Shown here: piece after piece, positions 1 to 5,161 of the stretch
How positions within the stretch are numbered: position 1 is the first letter of the stretch
Layout of the letters: every line of letters begins with the position of its first letter
Source: Pseudomonadota bacterium
GTDB taxonomy: Bacteria; Pseudomonadota; Gammaproteobacteria; Burkholderiales; Gallionellaceae
Direction of reading: 5' to 3'
Assembly: GCA_021783525.1 (NCBI GenBank)
Contig: JAJXTT010000150.1
Coordinates: forward strand, 1 to 5,161
DNA length: 5,161 bases
Translations under genes and position numbers: made by a program
Notes under the pieces: model-generated
The model's database searches: none
Seen by the model: the letters and a program-made list of their open reading frames with translations, nothing else
Told to the model about the DNA's origin: nothing

Positions 1-2138
1 AACTGGGCCGCAACCTGCAGCGCAGCCTGCATACACTTAAAGGCAGTGCCCGCATGGCGGGCGCGATGCGCCTGGGGGAGCTGACACACCGCGTAGAAGA
101 CCGCGTGGAAAGAACGATGGCCGAAGGCTCGTTTGACGCAGAGCTGTGGAGCGAACTGGATAGCTATCTGGACCGCATCGGCAACGCCATTGAGCAGCTG
201 CAAACCCCGCAAACGCACGCAGAGGCAGGCGTTACGCAGCCAGCTGCCGAAAAGGCGGTGCAGCAGCAATTCGAGTCCACCCAGATCGTCCCGGTCCAGG
301 CATTGGAAGTCGGTGCGGAGCGCGCCATGCAGGCGGCCTTGCTGCGCGTACGGTCCGACACGGTGGACAGGCTGGTGAACGAGGCGGGCGAGATCAGCGT
401 TGCGCGCTCGCGCGCGGAGCTGGAGTTGCGCGAATTCAAGAACAGCGTGCTGGATCTGACCGACAGCGTGAACCGGCTGCGCAAGCAACTGCGCGAGATC
501 GAGATCCATGCCGAAGGACAGATGCAGGCACGCATATCGGTCAGCGGCGAAAGCGCGGAGAAGTTCGATCCGCTCGAGTTCGACCGCTTCACGCGATTCC
601 AGGAAGTGACGCGTTTCATGAACGAAAGCGTGCACGACGTTCAGACCGTGCAACAGACCTTGCTGAAGAACCTTGCCGAGACCGAGGCGGCACTCAGTGC
701 ACAGGCCCATCTCAACCGCGACCTGCAACAGGGCTTGATGGCCATCCGCATGGTGCCGTTCGCCAGCATCAGCGAGCGTCTCTATCGCATCGTGCGCCAG
801 ACCGGCAAAGAGCTGGGCAAGCGGGCGAACCTCGAACTGTCCGGCACCGAGGTCGAACTGGATCGCAGCGTGCTGGAAAAGATGACCGCTCCGTTCGAGC
901 ATTTGCTGCGCAATGCGATCGCGCACGGCCTGGAGACCTCGGAGCAGCGGGTCAAGGCGAACAAGGAGCCAATCGGCGAGATTCGCCTGTCCCTGCGCCA
1001 GGAAAGCAACGAGGTGGTTTTTGAATTCAGCGATGACGGCGCGGGGCTGGATATCGCGCGCGTGCGCCAAAAGGCGGTAGAGACGGGCGTGCTGCAGGAA
1101 AACGAAGAAATCAGCGACGAACAGGCGACGCAACTGATATTCGCGCCCGGGCTTTCAACCGCCCAGGAAGTGACCGAAATCTCCGGTCGCGGTGTAGGGC
1201 TCGACGTGGTGCGCAGCGAGATCACCGCGCTGGGCGGGCGCGTCGACGTCACATCCGTTCCGGGACGCGGCGTGCGATTTACCATCCACCTTCCGCTGAC
1301 GCTGGCAGTGACACAGACCCTGATGGTGCGTGTCGGGCAGTCCGTCTATGCGCTGCCCTCGACCATGGTCGAGAACGCCCAGCAACTCAAGCCGTCCGCA
1401 CTGGAGGCGTCTTACAAGCAGCAATACATCGACTGGCAGGGCGCCCGGTACCCGCTGTATTTCCTGGCGCGCCTGCTGGGCGACGACGAGGCAGAGATCG
1501 TAAGTCAGCCGCACAATCCGGTGCTGTTGCTGCGTTCCGGAGAGAACCGCATCGCGGTGCACGTCGATGAACTGCTCGGCAACCAGGAAGCGGTGGTAAA
1601 GAACATCGGTCCGCAACTGGCGCGTTTGCCCGGCATAGCGGGCGCAACGGTGGCCGGCAACGGCAAGGTCATCCTCATCATCAACCCGATTGCATTCACC
1701 CAGCGCATCGCCGTGACGCGCAAGATCGCCAAAGAAGCCAAGCCGGCAGTACACAGCCTGCCGACCATCATGATCGTGGACGACTCTCTGACGGTGCGCA
1801 AGATCACCAGTCGCCTGCTGGCGCGTACCGGCTATCAGGTGCTTACCGCAAAAGATGGCGTCGATGCGCTGGAACAACTCGCCGACGTGTTGCCGGACGT
1901 GATGCTGCTGGACGTCGAAATGCCGCGTATGGACGGCTTCGAATTGACCAAGCGCCTGCGCCAGGATGCCCGTACCCAGGACTTGCCGATCATCATGATC
2001 ACCTCGCGCACTGCCGACAAGCACCATCGCTACGCGATGGAACTGGGCGTGAACGAATATATGGGCAAGCCGTATCAGGAAGAAGAGCTGCTGGAGAACA
2101 TCGCCCGCTTCGTCGCTGCCGGACCGAAGCCAAATTGA
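1..2138 (+). CDS. chpA: ChpA/PilL-type hybrid chemotaxis histidine kinase, 3' part (5' end outside window)
   Basis: This is the C-terminal part of a large CheA-like kinase. The reading frame is open from base 3 with no start needed, and 711 residues are visible. Numbering from base 3, an HPt motif HTLKGSA with the phosphorylatable His at residue 10 (bases 30-32) opens the window, so the Met at base 54 is internal and not a start. A charged linker and a dimerisation/coiled-coil region follow (about residues 115-270, including RLVNEAGEIS and GLMAIRMVPF). The ATPase domain has an N box with Asn304 (LLRNAIAHGLE), a G1 box DDGAGLD (344-350) and a G2 box GRGVGLD (395-401). A CheW-like domain (about 436-573) and a receiver (from about 587) follow; the receiver has DD at 593-594, acceptor Asp637 in LLDVEMP and Lys689 in GKP. 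In relatives such as P. aeruginosa ChpA, several upstream HPt domains relay phosphate to pilus motility regulators. Family membership is firm; the pilus role is inferred from the family. PilL is an equivalent name. Confidence 0.93.
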   Translation, partial: LGRNLQRSLHTLKGSARMAGAMRLGELTHRVEDRVERTMAEGSFDAELWSELDSYLDRIGNAIEQLQTPQTHAEAGVTQPAAEKAVQQQFESTQIVPVQALEVGAERAMQAALLRVRSDTVDRLVNEAGEISVARSRAELELREFKNSVLDLTDSVNRLRKQLREIEIHAEGQMQARISVSGESAEKFDPLEFDRFTRFQEVTRFMNESVHDVQTVQQTLLKNLAETEAALSAQAHLNRDLQQGLMAIRMVPFASISERLYRIVRQTGKELGKRANLELSGTEVELDRSVLEKMTAPFEHLLRNAIAHGLETSEQRVKANKEPIGEIRLSLRQESNEVVFEFSDDGAGLDIARVRQKAVETGVLQENEEISDEQATQLIFAPGLSTAQEVTEISGRGVGLDVVRSEITALGGRVDVTSVPGRGVRFTIHLPLTLAVTQTLMVRVGQSVYALPSTMVENAQQLKPSALEASYKQQYIDWQGARYPLYFLARLLGDDEAEIVSQPHNPVLLLRSGENRIAVHVDELLGNQEAVVKNIGPQLARLPGIAGATVAGNGKVILIINPIAFTQRIAVTRKIAKEAKPAVHSLPTIMIVDDSLTVRKITSRLLARTGYQVLTAKDGVDALEQLADVLPDVMLLDVEMPRMDGFELTKRLRQDARTQDLPIIMITSRTADKHHRYAMELGVNEYMGKPYQEEELLENIARFVAAGPKPN

Positions 2139-2163
2139 GATTCGTACTCAGGCAGATTACAAT
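2135..2163 (+). promoter_or_regulatory. Candidate sigma70 promoter for yqgE (TTGAGA-N17-TACAAT)
   Basis: A -35-like hexamer TTGAGA (2135-2140) and a -10-like hexamer TACAAT (2158-2163) are separated by exactly 17 bases; each differs from consensus at one position. The -35 box overlaps the stop codon of the kinase gene. Transcription would start near 2169-2171, which is at the yqgE ATG (2170). The match is visible in the sequence; activity is inference. The hexamers could be a chance match in a short intergenic gap. Confidence 0.5.
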
Positions 2164-2169
2164 GCTGCC

Positions 2170-2730
2170 ATGTCCGGGTTGAATCTCACAAATCACTTTC
2201 TGATCGCCATGCCGGCGATGACGGATCCTTTCTTTGCCAAATCCCTGACCTATGTGTGTGAACACAATGAGCAGGGTGCGATGGGCATCGTGGTGAACCG
2301 TCCGATCAGCCTTACCTTGAGCGAATTGTTTGCGCAGATCAATATGCCGCTCAAACCGGCAGAGCTGGAAGATGTGCTGGTGCACTTCGGCGGACCGGTG
2401 CAGACCGACCGGGGATTCGTTCTGCATGATGCGGGCGGACCGTGGCAATCGACCCTGCAAGTCAATGACAAGATCGGCCTGACGACCTCCCGGGACATCC
2501 TTCAGGCGGTCGGCGAAGGACAGGGCCCGCAGCATCTGCTGGTGACACTGGGCTACGCCGGCTGGTCCGAAGGCCAGCTTGAGCAGGAGCTTGCGGACAA
2601 TGCCTGGCTCAGCGTCCTTGCATCCGAGCATATCCTGTTCGAACTGCCCGCCGAAGAGCGACTGCCGGCGGCGATGGCGCTGCTCGGGATCGATTTCGCG
2701 TCCCTTTCGGATGAGGCCGGACATGCCTGA
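2170..2730 (+). CDS. yqgE: YqgE/AlgH family protein (UPF0301)
   Basis: The 186-residue protein has the usual length and all conserved blocks of the YqgE/AlgH family: LTNHFLIAMP (6-15), a CEHN...GAMGIVVNRP block (30-45), FGGPVQTDRGFVLH (73-86) and GYAGWSEGQLEQEL (118-131). No signal peptide or membrane segment is seen, so it should be cytoplasmic. The biochemical function of the family is not established; a link to alginate regulation in Pseudomonas (AlgH) gave it its second name. The start at 2170 is well placed because LTNHFLIAMP normally lies within the first 10-15 residues; the next in-frame ATGs (2209, 2218) would cut into this block. There is no Shine-Dalgarno sequence in front of the ATG. 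The gene starts 31 bases after the kinase stop, ends with tandem stops TGA TAA, and overlaps the likely ruvX ATG by 8 bases. Adjacency to ruvX is common in proteobacteria. Confidence 0.95.
   Translation: MSGLNLTNHFLIAMPAMTDPFFAKSLTYVCEHNEQGAMGIVVNRPISLTLSELFAQINMPLKPAELEDVLVHFGGPVQTDRGFVLHDAGGPWQSTLQVNDKIGLTTSRDILQAVGEGQGPQHLLVTLGYAGWSEGQLEQELADNAWLSVLASEHILFELPAEERLPAAMALLGIDFASLSDEAGHA
2713..2716 (+). promoter_or_regulatory. Ribosome binding site GAGG for ruvX start at 2723
   Basis: GAGG lies 6 bases before the ATG at 2723, inside the 3' end of yqgE. It supports translation of ruvX beginning at 2723 by coupling to yqgE. In contrast, no purine-rich sequence precedes the alternative TTG at 2912. 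Confidence 0.55.
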
Positions 2731-3343
2731 TAAGGCAGGGATCAGGATCGAGGATTCAGGGTTGGGCATGGCGCAGGAAATCGGGAAACCAGCAATAACA
2801 CCAACACATCGTACCGTCGCCAACTCCCCAATCTCCAATCCCCAATCACCCGCAACGGGTACGCCGGCGGGTTCCCCGCTGCTCCGCAAGGACCCTTCCG
2901 CAGCCCCGATCTTGTCCGGCACGTTGCTCGCATTCGATTTCGGCACAAAACGCATCGGAATCGCGGTCGGGAATACCGTATCGCGCACGGCCCGACCGCT
3001 CACCACCATCAACGACGAGAAGAACGATGCGCGCTTCGCCGCCATCGGCGCGCTGCTCGAGGAATGGCAGCCTGCGGCGCTGGTGGTCGGCTTGCCGTGC
3101 AACGACGACGGCACGCCGCACGAAATGACCGCATTGTGCCGTCGTTTCGCGAACCGCCTGAAAGGACGCTTCAATTTGCCCACTCTACTGGTTGATGAGC
3201 GTTATACTTCCGCGGCCGCGAGCTCGGTCCTGGATGAAGCGGGAATACATGGCAGAAAACAGAAATCCCTCATTGACCAGTATGCCGCGCAGCAGATACT
3301 GCAGGCATATTTCGATGAACCCGGCGCAGGAATCCATGCATGA
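2723..3343 (+). CDS. ruvX: RuvX/YqgF RNase H-fold nuclease (putative Holliday junction resolvase) with repeat-derived N-terminal extension or later TTG start
   Basis: The conserved protein is RuvX (YqgF), a RuvC-like nuclease implicated in Holliday junction resolution and, in E. coli, in 16S rRNA processing. Numbered from a TTG at 2912 it would be 143 residues, the normal family size. It shows AFDFGTKRIGIAVG with acidic residue Asp9, VVGLP, DERYTS with Asp95, and DQYAAQQIL with Asp122. These are the three acidic positions expected in this fold. Starting at the ATG 2723 gives 206 residues, with about 63 extra N-terminal residues rich in Pro, Ser, Thr and Asn that match nothing I know in the family and are encoded by repeat-like DNA. 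ATG 2723 has a good GAGG site and overlaps yqgE by 8 bases; TTG 2912 gives the canonical N-terminus (fMet-SGTLLAFDFGTK, as I recall for E. coli YqgF) but has no evident ribosome binding site. ATG 2768 is a third option. The gene identity is firm; the start is not. The stop overlaps the pyrB start (ATGA). Confidence 0.9.
   Translation: MPDKAGIRIEDSGLGMAQEIGKPAITPTHRTVANSPISNPQSPATGTPAGSPLLRKDPSAAPILSGTLLAFDFGTKRIGIAVGNTVSRTARPLTTINDEKNDARFAAIGALLEEWQPAALVVGLPCNDDGTPHEMTALCRRFANRLKGRFNLPTLLVDERYTSAAASSVLDEAGIHGRKQKSLIDQYAAQQILQAYFDEPGAGIHA
2737..2847. repeat. Degenerate heptad repeat with imperfect inverted arms, inserted between yqgE and the ruvX core
   Basis: The right arm holds three 7-base units in a row: CCCAATC (2827-2833), TCCAATC (2834-2840) and CCCAATC (2841-2847), with a weaker fourth copy just before (2820-2826). 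The left arm is G-rich with a similar period: AGGGATC, AGGATCG, AGGATTC, AGGGTTG (2737-2764). The left arm at 2752-2766 is complementary to part of the right arm at 11 of 15 positions, so the two could pair across an AT-richer centre that includes CAGCAATAACACC. This looks like a short intergenic repeat unit or a decayed non-autonomous element rather than a coding segment. No transposase and no clear target duplication are visible. The assignment as a mobile repeat is inference. Confidence 0.55.
2848..2879. repeat. Two small adjacent hairpins before the ruvX core
   Basis: Two perfect 5-base-pair stems with 3-base loops sit next to the heptad repeat: ACCCG-CAA-CGGGT (2848-2860) and GCGGG-TTC-CCCGC (2867-2879). 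The 8-base palindrome CGCCGGCG (2862-2869) lies between and overlaps them. No T-run follows, so they are not an intrinsic terminator. They could be part of the same repeat unit, or simply structure in the mRNA upstream of the TTG at 2912. Confidence 0.4.
2912..2914 (+). other. ruvX: Alternative ruvX start codon (TTG) at the conserved protein boundary
   Basis: Initiation at this TTG yields a 143-residue protein starting SGTLLAFDFGTKRIG after the initiator Met. That is exactly where the conserved RuvX family begins. The codon lacks a recognisable Shine-Dalgarno sequence; the nearest purine-rich stretch, AAGGA at 2888-2892, is about 20 bases away. It may be the ancestral start before the upstream segment was inserted or decayed. 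Confidence 0.4.
3328..3331 (+). promoter_or_regulatory. Ribosome binding site AGGA for pyrB
   Basis: AGGA lies 8 bases before the pyrB ATG at 3340, within the last codons of ruvX. Together with the ATGA overlap it supports coupled translation of ruvX and pyrB. Confidence 0.55.
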
Positions 3344-4293
3344 AAAATCCCCAATTAAATAAAAACGGCGAATTGCAGCACCTGCTGACCACCGACGGCC
3401 TGCCGGCGAGCATTCTCCGCTACCTCCTGGACCGGGCGACCGACTTCGTGAATGTCGCCGAAGGCCGGGAGATCAAGAAGGTCCCGCTGCTGCACGGCAA
3501 GTCGGTGTTCAACATCTTCTTCGAGAACAGCACGCGCACCCGCACCACCTTCGAGATCGCCGCCAAGCGCCTGTCTGCCGACGTCGTGAATCTCAATATC
3601 GGTTCGTCCAGCACCAGCAAGGGGGAGACCCTGCTGGACACCGTGGACAACCTGTGCGCGATGCATGCCGACATGTTCGTGGTGCGGCACTCATCCAGCG
3701 GAGCGGTGCACCTCATCGCCCAGCATGTCGCGCCGGAGATCCACGTCATCAACGCCGGCGACGGGCGCCACGCTCACCCCACTCAGGCGCTGCTCGACAT
3801 GTTCACGATCCGCCATTACAAGAAGGAATTCCATAACCTGCGTGTCGCCATTGTCGGCGACGTCCTGCATTCGCGTGTGGCGCGTTCGCAGATCCATGCC
3901 CTGACCACCCTGGGCGTACCTGAAGTGCGCGTGGTAGCGCCCAAGACCCTGCTGCCTACGCACGTCGAAAAGCTCGGCGTGCAGGTCTATCACGACATGA
4001 AACAAGGACTGAAGGATGTCGACGTGGTGATGATGCTGCGCCTGCAGAACGAACGCATGCAGGGCGCGTTGCTGCCCTCGGCGCAGGAGTATTTCAAATA
4101 TTACGGACTGACCCAGGAACGGCTGGCGGAGGCGAGGAGCGACGCCATCGTGATGCATCCGGGACCCATGAATCGCGGCGTGGAGATCGATTCCAGCGTG
4201 GCGGACGGCGCACAGTCGGTCATCCTGCCGCAGGTCACGTTCGGGATCGCGGTGCGCATGGCGGTCATGAGTACTCTGGCGGGGGCGAAATGA
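3340..4293 (+). CDS. pyrB: Aspartate carbamoyltransferase catalytic subunit
   Basis: PyrB joins carbamoyl phosphate and L-aspartate to form carbamoyl aspartate, the committed step of pyrimidine synthesis in the cytoplasm. The 317-residue protein is full length for the family. It shows the carbamoyl phosphate loop FENSTRTRTTFE (61-72), the mobile-loop Lys94 in STSKGET, HPTQALLD (146-153), the aspartate-binding MLRLQ with Arg234 and Gln236, and HPGPMNRGVEI (273-283). All key residues are present, so it should be catalytically active. The start at 3340 is fixed by an AGGA site and an ATGA overlap with ruvX. The N-terminus before the first conserved helix is about 20 residues, a little longer than in E. 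coli. The stop overlaps the start of the non-catalytic dihydroorotase homolog, an arrangement typical of class A transcarbamoylases where PyrB and a DHOase-like subunit form one large complex. No regulatory pyrI gene is visible. Confidence 0.97.
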   Translation: MKNPQLNKNGELQHLLTTDGLPASILRYLLDRATDFVNVAEGREIKKVPLLHGKSVFNIFFENSTRTRTTFEIAAKRLSADVVNLNIGSSSTSKGETLLDTVDNLCAMHADMFVVRHSSSGAVHLIAQHVAPEIHVINAGDGRHAHPTQALLDMFTIRHYKKEFHNLRVAIVGDVLHSRVARSQIHALTTLGVPEVRVVAPKTLLPTHVEKLGVQVYHDMKQGLKDVDVVMMLRLQNERMQGALLPSAQEYFKYYGLTQERLAEARSDAIVMHPGPMNRGVEIDSSVADGAQSVILPQVTFGIAVRMAVMSTLAGAK

Positions 4294-5161
4294 ACATCCA
4301 TATCAAGAACGGCCGCCTGGTCGACCCGAAGAACAAGATCGATGCGCAGCTGGACGTGTTCATCTCGGAAAAGCATGTCGCCGCCATAGGCAAGGCCCCG
4401 GCCGGATTCGTGGCGGAGCAGGTGATCGATGCCGCCGGCCTGATCGTGATGCCCGGCCTGGTCGATGTCGCGGCGCGCCTGCGTGAACCTGGCTACGAAT
4501 ACAAGGCCACGCTGGAGTCGGAGATGGACGCGGCGATGGCGGGCGGCGTGACGTCGCTGTCGTGCCCGCCCGATACCGACCCGCCGCTGGACGAGCCGGG
4601 GCTGGTGGAGATGCTCAAGCACCGCGCCCGCTCGCTGAACCAGGCGAGGGTGTTCCCGGTCGGCGCCCTGACATACGGTTTGAAAGGCGAAGAGCTGACC
4701 GAAATGATCGAGCTGACGGAAGCCGGATGCAAGGCATTCAGCCAGGCCGATGCGCTGCTCAACGATACGCGCGTGCTGATGCGCGCCATGCAATATGCTG
4801 CCACCTTCGGATACCGCGTATGGCTGCGTCCGCAGGATGCTTTCCTCGCCAAAGACGGCGTGGCGCACGACGGCGAAGTGGCCACGCGCTTCGGCTTGCC
4901 CGCCATCCCGGTGGTGGCGGAGACGATTGCGCTTTCAACCATGCTGCAATTGGCGCGGGAGACGGGCGTCAAGCTGCATGTCTGCCGCATCTCCAGCGCC
5001 GAGGGCGTGGAGATGGTCCGGATCGCCAAGGCCCAAGGACTGGCGGTGACTTGCGATGTATCCATGAACCACGTGCACCTGACGGAAATGGATATCGGCT
5101 TCTTCGATGCCAACTGCCACCTGATACCGCCGCTGCGCAGCCTGCGCGACAAGGCGGCTTT
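4290..5161 (+). CDS. pyrC: Dihydroorotase-like protein, probably non-catalytic PyrC' (PyrX), 5' part (3' end outside window)
   Basis: 290 residues are visible, about two thirds of a class I dihydroorotase. The fold signature is clear: an N-terminal MNIHIKNGRLVDPKNKID, then VMPGLVD, then LREPGYEYKATLESE and AAMAGGVTSL. The catalytic metal site is gone. The canonical D-x-H-x-H-LREPG is here DVAARLREPG (Ala61 and Arg63 in place of the two His). The Asp-bearing FSDDG is here FSQAD (residues 150-154). The His of the HxED-like motif is Arg180 (LRPQD), and the His of HICHVS is Arg233 (HVCRIS). This matches the PyrC' subunit of Pseudomonas-type aspartate transcarbamoylase, which is structural: it holds PyrB in an active complex. 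The gene overlaps pyrB by ATGA (4290-4293) with only a weak G-rich ribosome site, so it is probably translationally coupled. Automated annotation as an active dihydroorotase would be misleading. Confidence 0.92.
   Translation, partial: MNIHIKNGRLVDPKNKIDAQLDVFISEKHVAAIGKAPAGFVAEQVIDAAGLIVMPGLVDVAARLREPGYEYKATLESEMDAAMAGGVTSLSCPPDTDPPLDEPGLVEMLKHRARSLNQARVFPVGALTYGLKGEELTEMIELTEAGCKAFSQADALLNDTRVLMRAMQYAATFGYRVWLRPQDAFLAKDGVAHDGEVATRFGLPAIPVVAETIALSTMLQLARETGVKLHVCRISSAEGVEMVRIAKAQGLAVTCDVSMNHVHLTEMDIGFFDANCHLIPPLRSLRDKAA

Noticed and set aside
54..56. ATG at 54 as the start of the kinase gene
   Set aside because: The frame is open upstream and encodes the HPt phosphorylation motif HTLKGSA directly before this Met, so the true start lies outside the window.
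1155..2027. Second long - strand frame (290 codons) inside the kinase gene
   Set aside because: It is fully antisense to the ATPase, CheW and receiver domains. Its His-, Gln- and Arg-rich translation is typical of shadow frames.
2579..2722. Longer ruvX starting at ATG 2579, inside yqgE
   Set aside because: It would overlap yqgE by about 150 bases and add a further 48 residues that are only an out-of-frame reading of yqgE. The start at 2723 or 2912 is far more likely.
2848..2879. Intrinsic terminator between yqgE and ruvX
   Set aside because: The two stems are only 5 base pairs each and no T-run follows on either strand.
1999..3183. Long - strand open frame (394 codons) across the kinase end, yqgE and the ruvX start
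   Set aside because: It lies opposite three well-supported genes, its translation shows no recognisable domain, and long antisense frames are expected in GC-rich coding DNA.
3211..3220. Perfect 10-base palindrome CGCGGCCGCG followed by a SacI-like site, resembling a cloning linker
   Set aside because: It encodes the expected residues just after the conserved DERYTS motif of RuvX in frame, so it is natural GC-rich coding sequence.
4101..4868. - strand frame (255 codons) across the pyrB end and pyrC'
   Set aside because: It overlaps two genes with clear family motifs and itself has no motif or plausible start context.

Overview
The window reads as ordinary chromosomal DNA of a GC-rich proteobacterium. 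A betaproteobacterium of the Nitrosomonadales/Gallionellaceae type is my best guess, but this rests on gene content and protein style only, not on a search. All five recognisable genes lie on the + strand, tightly packed: the 3' part of a ChpA/PilL-type chemotaxis kinase, yqgE, ruvX (yqgF), pyrB, and the 5' part of a pyrC homolog. The coding potential of the - strand appears to be shadow only.

Layout. Positions 1-2138 hold the C-terminal 711 residues of a large hybrid histidine kinase: the end of an HPt domain, a dimerisation/coiled-coil region, an ATPase domain, a CheW-like domain and a receiver. A 31-base gap follows. It carries a near-consensus sigma70 promoter candidate whose predicted start point falls on the yqgE ATG, so yqgE may be read from a nearly leaderless message. 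yqgE (2170-2730) is followed by ruvX. The most plausible start by ribosome binding site (2723) gives ruvX an unusual N-terminal extension of about 63 residues, encoded by a repeat-like, non-conserved insert (about 2737-2880). The conserved RuvX protein begins exactly at a TTG at 2912. ruvX overlaps pyrB by ATGA, and pyrB overlaps the pyrC homolog by ATGA.

Function. The kinase probably controls type IV pilus motility. YqgE is of unknown function but is commonly found next to RuvX, a RuvC-fold nuclease. PyrB is the catalytic subunit of aspartate transcarbamoylase. The pyrC homolog has lost every metal-binding residue I can check in the visible part. It is therefore best read as the non-catalytic PyrC' (PyrX) subunit that assembles with PyrB in class A transcarbamoylases, and the active dihydroorotase must be encoded elsewhere. 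pyrR, which sits between yqgF and pyrB in Pseudomonas aeruginosa, is absent here.

I see no rRNA, tRNA, CRISPR array, transposase or intrinsic terminator, and no clearly new multi-gene system. The most interesting points are the repeat-derived ruvX extension, the dead dihydroorotase and the possible leaderless yqgE start.
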